Assembly (NCBI RefSeq): GCF_946222605.1
Contig: NZ_CAMIIE010000015.1
Span: 1 to 64,000 of the forward strand
Source: an uncultured Acidocella sp.
GTDB taxonomy: Bacteria; Pseudomonadota; Alphaproteobacteria; Acetobacterales; Acetobacteraceae
Length of the DNA stretch: 64,000 nucleotides
Reading direction: 5' to 3'
Part shown: piece after piece, positions 17,766 through 26,603 of the stretch
How the letters are laid out: each line of letters starts with the position of its first letter
How positions within the stretch are numbered: position 1 is the stretch's first letter
Position numbers and translations under genes: made by a program
The notes under the pieces: model-generated
Databases searched by the model: none
Told to the model about the DNA's origin: nothing
The model's input: only the letters and a program-made list of their open reading frames with translations

Positions 17766-18749
17766 TTAGGCCGCGCCGCGCCCGCCGCGCCTGGGCTTGG
17801 CCGCGTCCGGGGCCGGGAAGCCGAGATAATTCAGCCCGTTCACCATATGTTTGGGCAGCTCCGCCTCGATCGTCAGCAGCCCGCCTTCCGGGTGCGGAAA
17901 GCTGAGCCGGCGCGCATGCAGATGCAGCTGGTTGGCGAAATGCTCGTGATAGGCGCTGCCATAAACCTCATCGCCCAGAATCGGCGTGCCCAAGGCCAAA
18001 CAATGGGCGCGCAGCTGGTGCATGCGCCCGGTATGCGGGCTCAGCTCCGCCAGGCAGAATTTGCGCCCGGCCTTGTCCAGAATGCGGTAATCGGTGATCG
18101 CCTTCTGCGCGTCCTTGTCCTTGCGCGAGGCCGGCTCGGCGCGAGAGGTCTGGCCGAGATCGATGCGCTTCAGCGGCAGATCGATCCGCCCTTCCAGCGT
18201 TTCCGGCAAGCCGACCAGCAGTGCCCAGTAGGTTTTCTCGACATCCCGGCCGCGAAACGCCGCCGAGAGCTTCGCCGCCACCTTGGCGCTGCGGGCGATG
18301 ACCAGCACGCCGGAGGTGTCGCGGTCCAGCCGGTGCACCAGTTTGGGCCGCTCTGGCGCATCGCCCTGCAGCGCATCCAGCATCCCGTCCACATGCACGG
18401 CAATGCCCGAGCCGCCCTGCACCGGCAGCCCGGCGGGCTTGTTCAGGACAATCACCGAGTCATCCTGATAGATCACCATCCGCTCCAATTCCTTGGTGCG
18501 GTTTTCATCCATTTTGACGATCTGGCGGGGTTTGGGCGCGTCGGTCGGCGGGGCGATTTCGGGCAGGCTCAGCACATCGCCCAGGGCCAGGCGGTCATTC
18601 GCCTCCGCCCGGCTGCCATTGCGGCGGATCTTGCCGGTGCGCAGCAGCTTTTGCAGCACACCCTGGGTGAGGCCCGGCACTTCGCGGCGCAGGAAACGGT
18701 CCAGCCGCATCTCGGCGCCGGCCTCGGGAACTTGTATCTCGGTGGTCAT
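17766..18749 (-). CDS. RluC/RluD-family 23S rRNA pseudouridine synthase
   Basis: About 327 aa. An N-terminal S4 RNA-binding domain (about 10-75, MRLDRFLRREVPG) is followed by the PsiS catalytic domain with HRLDRDTSG (the Asp in RLDRDT is the nucleophile) and the later LSPHTGRMHQLRAH motif. It isomerises specific uridines in 23S rRNA. The start at 18749 is chosen because ATG overlaps the rarA stop (ATGA); an in-frame start at 18776 lies inside rarA. RluC is slightly likelier than RluD from the length and the EVPGLTQGVLQKLLR segment, but positions modified cannot be read from sequence. Confidence 0.88.
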   Translation of the reverse strand: MTTEIQVPEAGAEMRLDRFLRREVPGLTQGVLQKLLRTGKIRRNGSRAEANDRLALGDVLSLPEIAPPTDAPKPRQIVKMDENRTKELERMVIYQDDSVIVLNKPAGLPVQGGSGIAVHVDGMLDALQGDAPERPKLVHRLDRDTSGVLVIARSAKVAAKLSAAFRGRDVEKTYWALLVGLPETLEGRIDLPLKRIDLGQTSRAEPASRKDKDAQKAITDYRILDKAGRKFCLAELSPHTGRMHQLRAHCLALGTPILGDEVYGSAYHEHFANQLHLHARRLSFPHPEGGLLTIEAELPKHMVNGLNYLGFPAPDAAKPRRGGRGAA

Positions 18750-20071
18750 TGCCTCTCTTCGCGCAATTTCTGCCAATAAGCGAGGCGCTTGACGATTTCC
18801 CGCTCGAAGCCGCGCTCCACCGGGCGGTAGAAATCCGGCCGCCCCATGCCCTCGGGGAAGTAATTATCGCCGGAGAAGCCGTCCTCGGTATCGTGGTCGT
18901 ATTGGTAGCCTTCGCCATAGCCGAGGTTTTTCATCAGCTTGGTGGGGGCATTCAGGATGTTCATCGGCGGCATCAGGCTGCCGGTTTCCTTGGCGGCACG
19001 GTTGGCGGCGCCGATGGCTTTATAGACGGCGTTGGATTTCGGCGCGGTGGCCAGATAGACCACGGCTTGCGCGATGCAGACCTCCCCCTCCGGCGAGCCC
19101 AGCCGCTCATAGGCATCCCAGGCGGAGAGGGCCTGCACCAGAGCCTGCGGGTCCGCCAGGCCGATATCCTCGGCGGCGAAGCGGGTGACGCGCCTTGCGA
19201 TATAGCGCGGGTCCTCGCCGCCGGCGAACATCCGCGCCAGCCAGTACAAGGCCGCATCCGCATCAGAGCCGCGCATGGATTTATGCAAGGCGGAGATCAG
19301 GTTGTAATGCTCCTCGCGGTCGCGGTCATATAAAGCCGCGCGGCGGGAGAGGAGCTGGCCCAAAGCGGTTTCGTCCAGCTCAGTGCCCGGCGGCAGGGCG
19401 AAAAGCTGTTCGGCCATGTTGAGCAAAGCCCGGCCATCGCCATCGGCCATGGCGCGCAGGCTGGCGCGCGCACCTGCCGTGAGCGGCAAAGGCTGGGCCA
19501 TCTCCGCCTCGGCACGGGTGAGGAGTTCTTCCATCGCCGCATCGCCTAGCCGGCGCAACACGAACACCTGGGCGCGGGAGAGCAGCGCGCCATTCAGCGC
19601 GAAGCTGGGATTTTCCGTGGTGGCGCCGATCAGCGTGATCGTCCCGGCCTCGACCACGGGCAGAAACGCATCCTGCTGGGCGCGGTTGAAGCGGTGAATT
19701 TCATCCACGAACAGCAGCGTGGCGCGGCCGGCGCGGTGCAGGCGGGTGGCGTCCTCGAACACTTTCTTGAGGTCCGCGACGCCGGAGAACACCGCCGAGA
19801 TCTGCCGAAATTGCAGCCCCGCCGCATCCGCCAGCAGCCGGGCGATGGTGGTTTTGCCGACACCGGGCGGGCCCCAGAGGATGATGGAGGCCAGCGAGCC
19901 GCGCGCCAGCATGCCGGTGAGGCTGCCCTCTGGCCCCAGCAAATGCGCCTGGCCCGCGACATCGCCCAGCGCCTTCGGGCGCAGCCGCTCCGCCAAGGGC
20001 TGGCTGCCCGGATTGGCTGGGGTGGCAGCCTCTGGCGGGCCGAACAGATCATCTTCCTGCATGGCTGACAT
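18746..20071 (-). CDS. rarA: replication-associated recombination protein A (AAA+ ATPase)
   Basis: 441 aa. Acts at stalled replication forks and single-strand gaps with clamp loader and SSB (MgsA/WRNIP1 family). Walker A is GPPGVGKTT (about residues 67-75), Walker B is LLFVDEIHRFN, sensor 1 is GATTENPSF, and arginine-finger and lid segments follow. The C-terminal MgsA tetramerisation domain contains SLMPPMNILNAPT and ends with the typical YQYDHDTEDGFSGDNYFPE pattern. A GAAGGG site lies just before ATG 20071. The 4-nt overlap with the pseudouridine synthase gene indicates one transcript. Confidence 0.94.
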   Translation of the reverse strand: MSAMQEDDLFGPPEAATPANPGSQPLAERLRPKALGDVAGQAHLLGPEGSLTGMLARGSLASIILWGPPGVGKTTIARLLADAAGLQFRQISAVFSGVADLKKVFEDATRLHRAGRATLLFVDEIHRFNRAQQDAFLPVVEAGTITLIGATTENPSFALNGALLSRAQVFVLRRLGDAAMEELLTRAEAEMAQPLPLTAGARASLRAMADGDGRALLNMAEQLFALPPGTELDETALGQLLSRRAALYDRDREEHYNLISALHKSMRGSDADAALYWLARMFAGGEDPRYIARRVTRFAAEDIGLADPQALVQALSAWDAYERLGSPEGEVCIAQAVVYLATAPKSNAVYKAIGAANRAAKETGSLMPPMNILNAPTKLMKNLGYGEGYQYDHDTEDGFSGDNYFPEGMGRPDFYRPVERGFEREIVKRLAYWQKLREERQ

Positions 20072-20169
20072 TTAGCCCTTCGCAGTCGCCCTTGCCATGG
20101 CAGCGGGACGCCGCTCTCCTTATCATCGCGCGCATTGAACTGCGCCGCCCTCTGCCCTAGATCTGTTAT

Positions 20170-20403
20170 ATGGCAAAAGAAAATGGCCCGGTGCTCGACA
20201 TGACGCCCGATGGGCACTTCGTCGAGCCGTCGAAACCCTCTCTGGCGCAGATCGCGCTGCGCTTGCTGGCATTCGCCGTGGCGCTTGGCGTCGGCGCGGT
20301 GGTGGTCTGGACCGCCTTCCTGATGATCCCGGTGCTGCTGGTGCTGGGGTTTGCAGGGTATCTGCTGATGCGCAGCCAGCGGCGGGGCTGGCGCTCGTTC
20401 TGA
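20170..20403 (+). CDS. 77-aa small two-span membrane protein
   Basis: Hydrophilic N-terminus (about 1-22), then two adjacent hydrophobic stretches (about 26-48 and 50-66), then a basic tail (RSQRRGWRSF). It is divergent from rarA, with about 98 bp between the starts. No strong ribosome-binding site was seen. The composition and codon pattern look coding. No family was recognised. Confidence 0.55.
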   Translation: MAKENGPVLDMTPDGHFVEPSKPSLAQIALRLLAFAVALGVGAVVVWTAFLMIPVLLVLGFAGYLLMRSQRRGWRSF

Positions 20404-20469
20404 ACGCGTGATCCTCTCAGCGTCGTGGCTGTTGCGGGGTCACCATGCTTCGATCCTTTGATTGTCTGC

Positions 20470-20555
20470 GGATTCTCTTTGTTTCATCAAGGGGCAAGCT
20501 CGCCTTCGGCGACGCGCGGCAACGCTGCGCGCCCTTGACGAAACAGAGACAATCC
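20470..20555. repeat. 86-bp foldback with about 25-bp imperfect arms
   Basis: GGATTCTCTTTGTTTCATCA (20470-) and the inverse of its partner ending 20555 match with about four differences. Inside lie smaller stems, TCGCC-TTC-GGCGA and a GCGCG...CGCGC pair. It stands between two convergent genes and could act as a bidirectional terminator, though there is no T-run, or be a palindromic interspersed repeat. The remainder of the 214-bp gap shows nothing recognisable. Confidence 0.5.
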
Positions 20556-20617
20556 GAGGGGGCTCGGGAGCGATGCAATGGACAGATCTATGCTGATCCC
20601 GGGTGGCGCTGGCCGGG

Positions 20618-21481
20618 TTAGGTCAGCACCGGTTCGAGATCGACGCCGACATGCAGCGAATGCCGGCCGCCGCCCAGAATCACCCCGCGCAGCGGCGAGA
20701 CATCGTTGAAATCCCGGCCCCAGGCCAGCGTCACATGCTCATTGCTGACCAGCAGATTATTGGTCGGGTCGAAATCCACCCAGCCGATCTCCGGGCCGAG
20801 CCAGACGCCAATCCAGGCATGGCTCTGGTCCGCGCCGCGCCGCTTTTCCTGCCCCGGCGGCGGCAGTGTGCGCAGATAGCCCGATACATAGCGCCCCGGC
20901 AGCCCCAGCGCGCGCAAACAGGCCAGCATGAAATGCGCATAATCCTGGCAGACCCCGGTGCGGGTGCGTAAAATCTGCAGCGCCGTGGTGAAGTTGTTGG
21001 TCACCCCGGGCTTGTAGGTCATCTCGTTGAAGATGCGCTGGTTCAGCTCCAGCACCGCCTCCAGCATCTCCCGCCCCGGCCGGAAGCTCACCGCGGCATA
21101 ATCCGCGATCTCCCCGGCCGGTCTAGCGAGGTCGCTCGGCAGGCAGAACTCCGCCACCTCCACCTCATGCAGCGCCCAGGCGGCAATCGCTTCCCAGCGC
21201 GGTGTGTGCGCCGGCGGCATCGGCTGTTCCACCTCGATCGTAGCACTCAGCGTCACATTGAATTGCTTATGCGCCCCGGTCAGCGAGACGCTGGTGGTGA
21301 AATTGCCGAAATGGTCGATCTCATCGCGCCGGTTGTCCGGCAGCGGCGAGATGTCCAGCCGGGCCTCGCGGATAAACTGGCCGGGCCGCGAACGCGGCAG
21401 CAAATGCATGAAATGCGTGCCGATCACCACCGGTTCGGCGTAATCATAGGCGGTGGCGTGGTTCAGGCGGTACAGGGTCAT
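20618..21481 (-). CDS. transglutaminase-like cysteine protease-fold protein
   Basis: 287 aa. An N-terminal transglutaminase N domain (YRLNHATAYDYAEPV, then the HLLPRSRPGQ pattern) precedes the papain-like core. The catalytic triad can be placed: Cys in TGVCQDYAHF, His in DQSHAWIGVWL, Asp in WVDFDPTNN. In bacteria these proteins occur beside alpha-E and circularly permuted ATP-grasp proteins and are thought to cleave or form amide bonds in a modified peptide; no substrate is known. It lies 21 bp after the fused ATP-grasp/alpha-E gene, in the same direction. Confidence 0.88.
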   Translation of the reverse strand: MTLYRLNHATAYDYAEPVVIGTHFMHLLPRSRPGQFIREARLDISPLPDNRRDEIDHFGNFTTSVSLTGAHKQFNVTLSATIEVEQPMPPAHTPRWEAIAAWALHEVEVAEFCLPSDLARPAGEIADYAAVSFRPGREMLEAVLELNQRIFNEMTYKPGVTNNFTTALQILRTRTGVCQDYAHFMLACLRALGLPGRYVSGYLRTLPPPGQEKRRGADQSHAWIGVWLGPEIGWVDFDPTNNLLVSNEHVTLAWGRDFNDVSPLRGVILGGGRHSLHVGVDLEPVLT

Positions 21482-21502
21482 GGCGCGGCGGACTGTGGCA
21501 AG

Positions 21503-23692
21503 TTATTGTGCCGCTTCCAAGATCTCTTCATCCTCAAGCGTGTGTGCCGCGGGCAGCAGCGTGAAGAAGCGCCGCTGCACGCGGTCGGACAGGGTGCGCA
21601 GCTTCGCCGCCATGGCGCTCAGCGTGGCGCTCAGCGCCGTGCCGCCGCCGGCCAGATCGGCCAGCTCATGTTGCAGCAACCTTGCGGTTTCGGCATCGTC
21701 ATCCGCCCCCAGCCGCTCCAGGCAGGCGCGCAGCGCGTTGCACTGGAAGGCCAGAGCGCGGGGGTTGGAAGCATCGGCCAGCAGCATCGCCAACACCGGG
21801 CCGGGGGCGATGATGCCGGCATGGCGCAGCTCATAGCTCAGCACCGAATCCGCCAGCTCGATGCCCAGCGCCAGCCCCGGCTCCAGCCTGGGGATCGGCC
21901 CGTCCAGCAAAATCGCCAGCGTCTCCGCCAGCGTCTCGGCGCGCTCCAGCCGGCGGCCCATTTCCAGGAACAGCCAGCCACCGTCGCGGGACATGTTCTC
22001 CGCCGCGATGCCGGCGAAGCTGGCGGCGAAATTCAGCATCACCGGCAAGGCCGCTTCCTCGTTCGGCAGCGCCTCGTTGGCCTGCTGCAGCGCCAGCCGC
22101 ACGGTGGCCAGCATCGAGGGCGAAAGCCGCTCGGAGGAGGCATCGACCAGCCGCGCCACCTCCTTCACCAGCCCGGCCAGCGGGCGGCGGCGCGCCAGCG
22201 TCTGGCGCAGCAACCGGCCGGAGAGGGCAGAGCCTGCCACATCCGCGGGCAGCAGCCCGGCCTGGCCGAGACAGCGCGAGATCAACCCGCGCTCGGCCAT
22301 GTCACGCGGCAGCGAGGTGCCGGATTCCAGCCGGGGCAGGGCCAGCATCAGCAGCCGCGCCGCGGCTTCCAGCCGCTCCACCGAGCGGCCGAGCCAGAAC
22401 AGATTATCCGCCAGCCGCGAGGGCAGATGCGCGGCGGCGAGGAATTTCACCTTCTCCGGCGGCTCGGCCGGGGGCGCGCCGGCGATCATCCGCGGCTCCT
22501 CGCCATCGAACACCCAGAGATCCTTCAGCCCCAGCCCGGCCTGCGCATCCATCGCCAGACCCAGCCCGCCCGGCAGCACCTGCCACTGCACCCCGTCATG
22601 CCAGGAGAAGATACGAAAACAGAGCGGAGCCTTGGTCAGCACGCCGTCCGGGGCGAGGAAGGGCGCTTGCGAGGCCAGCGCCACATCTTCCGGCTCGGCC
22701 TGCTGCATCTTGTGCGGCGCCCCCAGCAGCGGCTCGAACAGCTCCTGCAGATAAGGATGCAGCACCTGCGACTCCAGCAGCTTGCTGCCCGGGGCGTTGA
22801 GCATGTTCAGCACCCCGGCCCGCACCGCCCCGAAGGCGCCGGGAATGCCCGCCCCAGGCCGGCCGCCTTGCTCCAGCGGGTCGAGATCGATGCCCGAGAC
22901 ACCGCGCACCAGCGTCGCCACATGCAGCAGCCCACTCAGCGTCTTCATATGCAAGGCGCCGTTGCGGGTGGCGAGGTCGGCGGGTTCGATCATCAGCACG
23001 CCCAGCGCGCGCGCCAGCAGCGCATCGTCGCCATGCGGCAGCCCCGGAGCGGCCGCGCCGCCGGAGAGCACCGCCACCAGCCCGCCTTCGGCCCGGCGTT
23101 GCAGCTGGTCCACCAGAATTTCCCGCGCCGGCCGCAGCGAGCGCAGCGCCCCGGCCCGGAACAATTCCGGCAGCACCCCATTGGCCAGGCGGCGTAGCGT
23201 GAGCGCGTGGCCAAGCCCGGGAATGGTCCCGGTATGGTCGCGCAGCAGCTTGAAGCGCCCATCGGTGCCGCGGATCACATCCGCCGCATAAAGCCCCAGG
23301 CGCGGCGCCGGCAGCTTGCCGCCGGTATGCAGGGCGCGCAGAAAGAACGGGTCCGCCAGCACCAGCGCCGGCGGCAGCCGGCCCAGACGCATCAGGCTCT
23401 GCGGGCCGTAGAGATCTTCCATCACCTGCGAGAGCAGCTCGGCGCGCTGGCTGACCGCCTCCTCCAGCCAGGCGAACTCCGAGGCGGTGAGCAGTGCCGG
23501 CAAGGGGTCGTACGGCCGGGCGGCGGGCCGCAGCGCCGGCGCGGCCAGCCCCACCTGCCGGCCCAGCGCCGCGCAGCGCCGTTCCAGCTCGATCATGCCC
23601 ATTTCGCGCACGGCCGACAAAACCGGCGACCAGGGGCTTTTCAGCCGTCCCTGTCGGTCCAGTGTTTCATCGTAGGGTGACAAAATTTGCAT
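21503..23692 (-). CDS. fused circularly permuted type 2 ATP-grasp / alpha-E protein
   Basis: 729 aa. Residues about 1-415 are a circularly permuted ATP-grasp domain (DUF404/DUF407 type), with LLRDHTGTIPGLG in place of the usual VLEDN-x-R-x-PSG segment; catalytic loops look less conserved than in the gene at 24064. Residues about 425-729 are an alpha-helical alpha-E domain, beginning SRLADNLFWLGRSVERLE. The partners are separate genes 0.4 kb away on the other strand. Family context suggests ATP-dependent amide ligation to a peptide, but no reaction is proven. Confidence 0.85.
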   Translation of the reverse strand: MQILSPYDETLDRQGRLKSPWSPVLSAVREMGMIELERRCAALGRQVGLAAPALRPAARPYDPLPALLTASEFAWLEEAVSQRAELLSQVMEDLYGPQSLMRLGRLPPALVLADPFFLRALHTGGKLPAPRLGLYAADVIRGTDGRFKLLRDHTGTIPGLGHALTLRRLANGVLPELFRAGALRSLRPAREILVDQLQRRAEGGLVAVLSGGAAAPGLPHGDDALLARALGVLMIEPADLATRNGALHMKTLSGLLHVATLVRGVSGIDLDPLEQGGRPGAGIPGAFGAVRAGVLNMLNAPGSKLLESQVLHPYLQELFEPLLGAPHKMQQAEPEDVALASQAPFLAPDGVLTKAPLCFRIFSWHDGVQWQVLPGGLGLAMDAQAGLGLKDLWVFDGEEPRMIAGAPPAEPPEKVKFLAAAHLPSRLADNLFWLGRSVERLEAAARLLMLALPRLESGTSLPRDMAERGLISRCLGQAGLLPADVAGSALSGRLLRQTLARRRPLAGLVKEVARLVDASSERLSPSMLATVRLALQQANEALPNEEAALPVMLNFAASFAGIAAENMSRDGGWLFLEMGRRLERAETLAETLAILLDGPIPRLEPGLALGIELADSVLSYELRHAGIIAPGPVLAMLLADASNPRALAFQCNALRACLERLGADDDAETARLLQHELADLAGGGTALSATLSAMAAKLRTLSDRVQRRFFTLLPAAHTLEDEEILEAAQ

Positions 23693-24063
23693 TTCGACAG
23701 GATTAACAGAGTGTAGGACGGGTGCCTACCTGTCCCTGATGGCAAGCCCGGTCAGTCTGGTCGTGCCGTGCGCAACGGCGCGGCGCGGCGGCGGGGCGGG
23801 CTTGGTCCGATGCTTGCATAACTGTCATGAAGTCTAAATCCCGCAGCCAGGGAGGCACCTTGCGGACATGGATGTTTTGAAGGCAGATTTACCCTGTACC
23901 ATGACGGATCGGCGCCAAATCTCAGGTGATGCGTGCTGAATTGCTGGGCTCCTTCTGCCCGGTTGGTGCTCTTCGCGCGCAAGCACGGGCTGTTTCCGGC
24001 CCGTCACTCCGCCCCTGATACCCTGACGACCCATCGCTTTTTCCATCATCATTTTTTCCGCCT
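23693..24063. other. 371-bp divergent intergenic region
   Basis: Separates the minus-strand fused gene from the plus-strand ATP-grasp/alpha-E pair, so it must hold both promoters. A possible hairpin ACGGGC-TGTTTCCG-GCCCGT lies near 23984-24003, and TTGCAT with AT-rich sequence 17 bases on occurs near 23813. Neither is strong enough to call a promoter. No convincing small ORF is seen. Confidence 0.5.
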
Positions 24064-25575
24064 ATGCGCGCCGGAGGCTTTGGTTTGAGCGACATTTTTC
24101 AGCATTTATGGCCCGAATATGATCCAGGCCGTTTCTTTTGCGAACTGACGACGCCGCGCGCCGATGCCGGGCCGGTGCCGCAATGGCTGGCCGAGCGGTT
24201 GCAGGGAATCGGGCTGGAGGCGCTGCGCGCCCGTGCCTCCGCCGCCGAAACCGATCTGATCGATCTCGGCGTCACCTTCACCGTCTATTCCGACGCCACG
24301 GCGATCGACCGCATCCTGCCCTTTGATTGTATCCCACGTGTGTTAACCGCGCCTGAATGGGATCTGCTGGAGCGCGCCTGCGCCCAGCGCGTGAAGGCGC
24401 TGAACCTGTTTCTGGGCGATATCTACGGCAAGGGCCATGTGGTGAAGGATGGCATCATCCCCGGCGAGCTGGTCTATGGCAACGCCAATTACCGCCCGGA
24501 GATGAAGGATTTCCCGGTCCCCCACGGCACCTATGTGCATGTCTGCGGCATCGACATCATCCGCGACGAGGCGGGGGATTTCCGGGTGCTGGAGGATAAT
24601 GCCCGCACCCCGTCCGGCGTCTCTTACGTGATCGAGAACCGGCATCTGATGCTGCGCACCTTCCCGGACCTGATGGCCGGCATCAAGCTGAAGCCGGTGG
24701 ATGATTACGGGCGGCGCCTGCGCGCGGCGATGGCGGAGGTGGCACCCGGCGACCATGCCGACCCGCAGGTGGTGCTGCTCTCACCCGGCATCTACAACTC
24801 CGCCTATTTCGAGCATGTGTTCCTGGCGCGCGAGATGGGCGTGCCTCTGGTGGTGGGGGCGGATCTGACGGTCGAGAATGACCGGGTCTACATGCGCACC
24901 ATTTCCGGGCTGAAGCCGGTGCACACGATCTATCGCCGGCTGAATGACGATTTCCTCGACCCGGAAGTGTTCCGGCCGGATTCCATGCTGGGCGTGCCCG
25001 GTCTGATCCGCGCCTGGAAGGCCGGCAATGTCGCCATCGCCAATGCTGTCGGCACCGGGGTGGCGGATGACAAGGCGGTCTATGCCTATATGCCGCGCAT
25101 CATCAAATATTATCTGGATGAGGAGCCGCTGATCCGGAATGTCGACACCCATATCTGCCGCGAGCCGGAGGGGCTGAAATACACGCTGGAGAATCTCGAC
25201 AAGCTGGTGACCAAGCCGGTGGGGGAGAGCGGCGGCTACGGCATCACCATCGGCCCGCGCGCCTCCAAGGAGGAGCTGGAGAAAGTGCGCGAGACCATCT
25301 CGGCCGATCCGGATAACTGGATCAGCCAGCCGATGATCGGCCTCTCCGTCGGCCCGACCTTGGCCGAGGAGGGCATCGGCCCGCGCCATCTGGATCTGCG
25401 GCCCTTCATCGTCACCGGCAAGGAAAGCTGGGTGCTGCCCGGCGGGTTATCACGAGTCGCGATGAAGAGAGGGTCGCTTATCGTGAATTCGAGCCAGGGC
25501 GGCGGCTCCAAGGATACCTGGGTGCTGGCCGAGGATTTCAGCAAGGAAGACCCCACGAAGGGAGAAACGCCATGA
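24064..25575 (+). CDS. circularly permuted type 2 ATP-grasp protein (DUF404/DUF407)
   Basis: 503 aa. Motifs of the active group are intact: VHVCGIDIIRD, then VLEDNARTPSGVSYVIENR (ATP-binding and metal ligands), VKPVGESGGYGI-type glycine loop (LVTKPVGESGGYGIT) and the C-terminal LRPFIVTG...VLPGGLSRVAM. It probably ligates an amino or carboxyl group at the cost of ATP; substrate unknown. A TTG at 24085 with GGAGG eight bases ahead could be the true start, which would drop seven residues. It overlaps the alpha-E gene by 4 bp (ATGA). Confidence 0.9.
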   Translation: MRAGGFGLSDIFQHLWPEYDPGRFFCELTTPRADAGPVPQWLAERLQGIGLEALRARASAAETDLIDLGVTFTVYSDATAIDRILPFDCIPRVLTAPEWDLLERACAQRVKALNLFLGDIYGKGHVVKDGIIPGELVYGNANYRPEMKDFPVPHGTYVHVCGIDIIRDEAGDFRVLEDNARTPSGVSYVIENRHLMLRTFPDLMAGIKLKPVDDYGRRLRAAMAEVAPGDHADPQVVLLSPGIYNSAYFEHVFLAREMGVPLVVGADLTVENDRVYMRTISGLKPVHTIYRRLNDDFLDPEVFRPDSMLGVPGLIRAWKAGNVAIANAVGTGVADDKAVYAYMPRIIKYYLDEEPLIRNVDTHICREPEGLKYTLENLDKLVTKPVGESGGYGITIGPRASKEELEKVRETISADPDNWISQPMIGLSVGPTLAEEGIGPRHLDLRPFIVTGKESWVLPGGLSRVAMKRGSLIVNSSQGGGSKDTWVLAEDFSKEDPTKGETP

Positions 25576-26603
25576 CCCATATGCGCGACCCCGGGCTGCT
25601 CGCCCGCGACGCCGAGGGGCTGTTCTGGATGGCGCGCTATCTGGAGCGCGTCGAGAACATGGCGCGGCTGATCGATGTGACGCAGAGCTTCGAGAGCCCT
25701 GGTTTCGAGACCGAGGCCTGGTTCGGGCTCATCCGCATCAATGCCGACGAGAAGAATTTTCTGGAGCGCGGCTTCTCGGCGGACGCGACGCATGTGAAGC
25801 GCTTCTATCTGCTGGATAAGGGTAACAGCACCTCCATCCCCGCCAGTCTGGAGGAGGCGCGCACCAATGCCCGCACGCTGCGGCCGCTGATGAGTACGGA
25901 GATGTGGAAGCAGCTCAACGTGTTTCACCGCTTCGTCAGCCGGATCACGCCGGAGGATCTGGAGGGGGACGCGCTTTCGCGCCTCTGCACCCGGATCAAG
26001 GAAGGGGTGCAGGCCCATACCGGCATCACCCAGGGCACCATCTATCGTGACCAGGGTTGGTATTTCTACGAGCTGGGCCGCTATATCGAACGCGCCGACC
26101 AGACCACCCGCATGCTGGACATCAAATTCACCGCCCTGCTGCCGCGCGGGCGGGAGGAAAAGCGCGTGGCGGAGCTGACGCAATGGAACGCCATTTTGCG
26201 CGCCGCCGCCGGCTATCACGCTTTCAAGCGCCAGGCCCGCGCGCAATTCGCGCCGGAGGATGTGGTGCAGTTCCTGCTGCGTGACCCCTCCAACCCGCGC
26301 TCGCCGCTGCTCTGCGTGCGGCGCATTGAATCGCATCTGGACGATCTGCGCCGGCATTTCGGCCTCTCACGCGGGGCGGAGGCGCTGGAGCGGGTGGAGA
26401 TGCTGCGCGAATTGCTGCTCGAAGCGAAGCTCAGCCATATTTTGGCCACGGGCTTGCACGATTATCTGGATCTTGTTCAGATTCACCTGCAGGAGCTCGC
26501 AGGGGCCATCGGCCGTGCCTTTTTCCGCGATTGGCGGCCCGCGCCGACGCCTGAGCCGTCCTTGCAGGGGCAATCACAGTCCCAATCACAGGTCAGCGCG
26601 TGA
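25572..26603 (+). CDS. alpha-E domain protein (DUF403)
   Basis: 343 aa, predicted all-helical. It begins with the family hallmark LFWMARYLERVENMARLIDV and later has YELGRYIERADQTTRMLDI. These proteins always accompany the circularly permuted ATP-grasp enzymes and are assumed to form a complex with them. The C-terminus carries a Gln/Ser-rich tail (QGQSQSQSQVSA) not typical of the core. The overlaps at both ends (ATGA with the ATP-grasp gene, GTGA with the glycosyltransferase) make a three-gene operon. Confidence 0.9.
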   Translation: MTHMRDPGLLARDAEGLFWMARYLERVENMARLIDVTQSFESPGFETEAWFGLIRINADEKNFLERGFSADATHVKRFYLLDKGNSTSIPASLEEARTNARTLRPLMSTEMWKQLNVFHRFVSRITPEDLEGDALSRLCTRIKEGVQAHTGITQGTIYRDQGWYFYELGRYIERADQTTRMLDIKFTALLPRGREEKRVAELTQWNAILRAAAGYHAFKRQARAQFAPEDVVQFLLRDPSNPRSPLLCVRRIESHLDDLRRHFGLSRGAEALERVEMLRELLLEAKLSHILATGLHDYLDLVQIHLQELAGAIGRAFFRDWRPAPTPEPSLQGQSQSQSQVSA

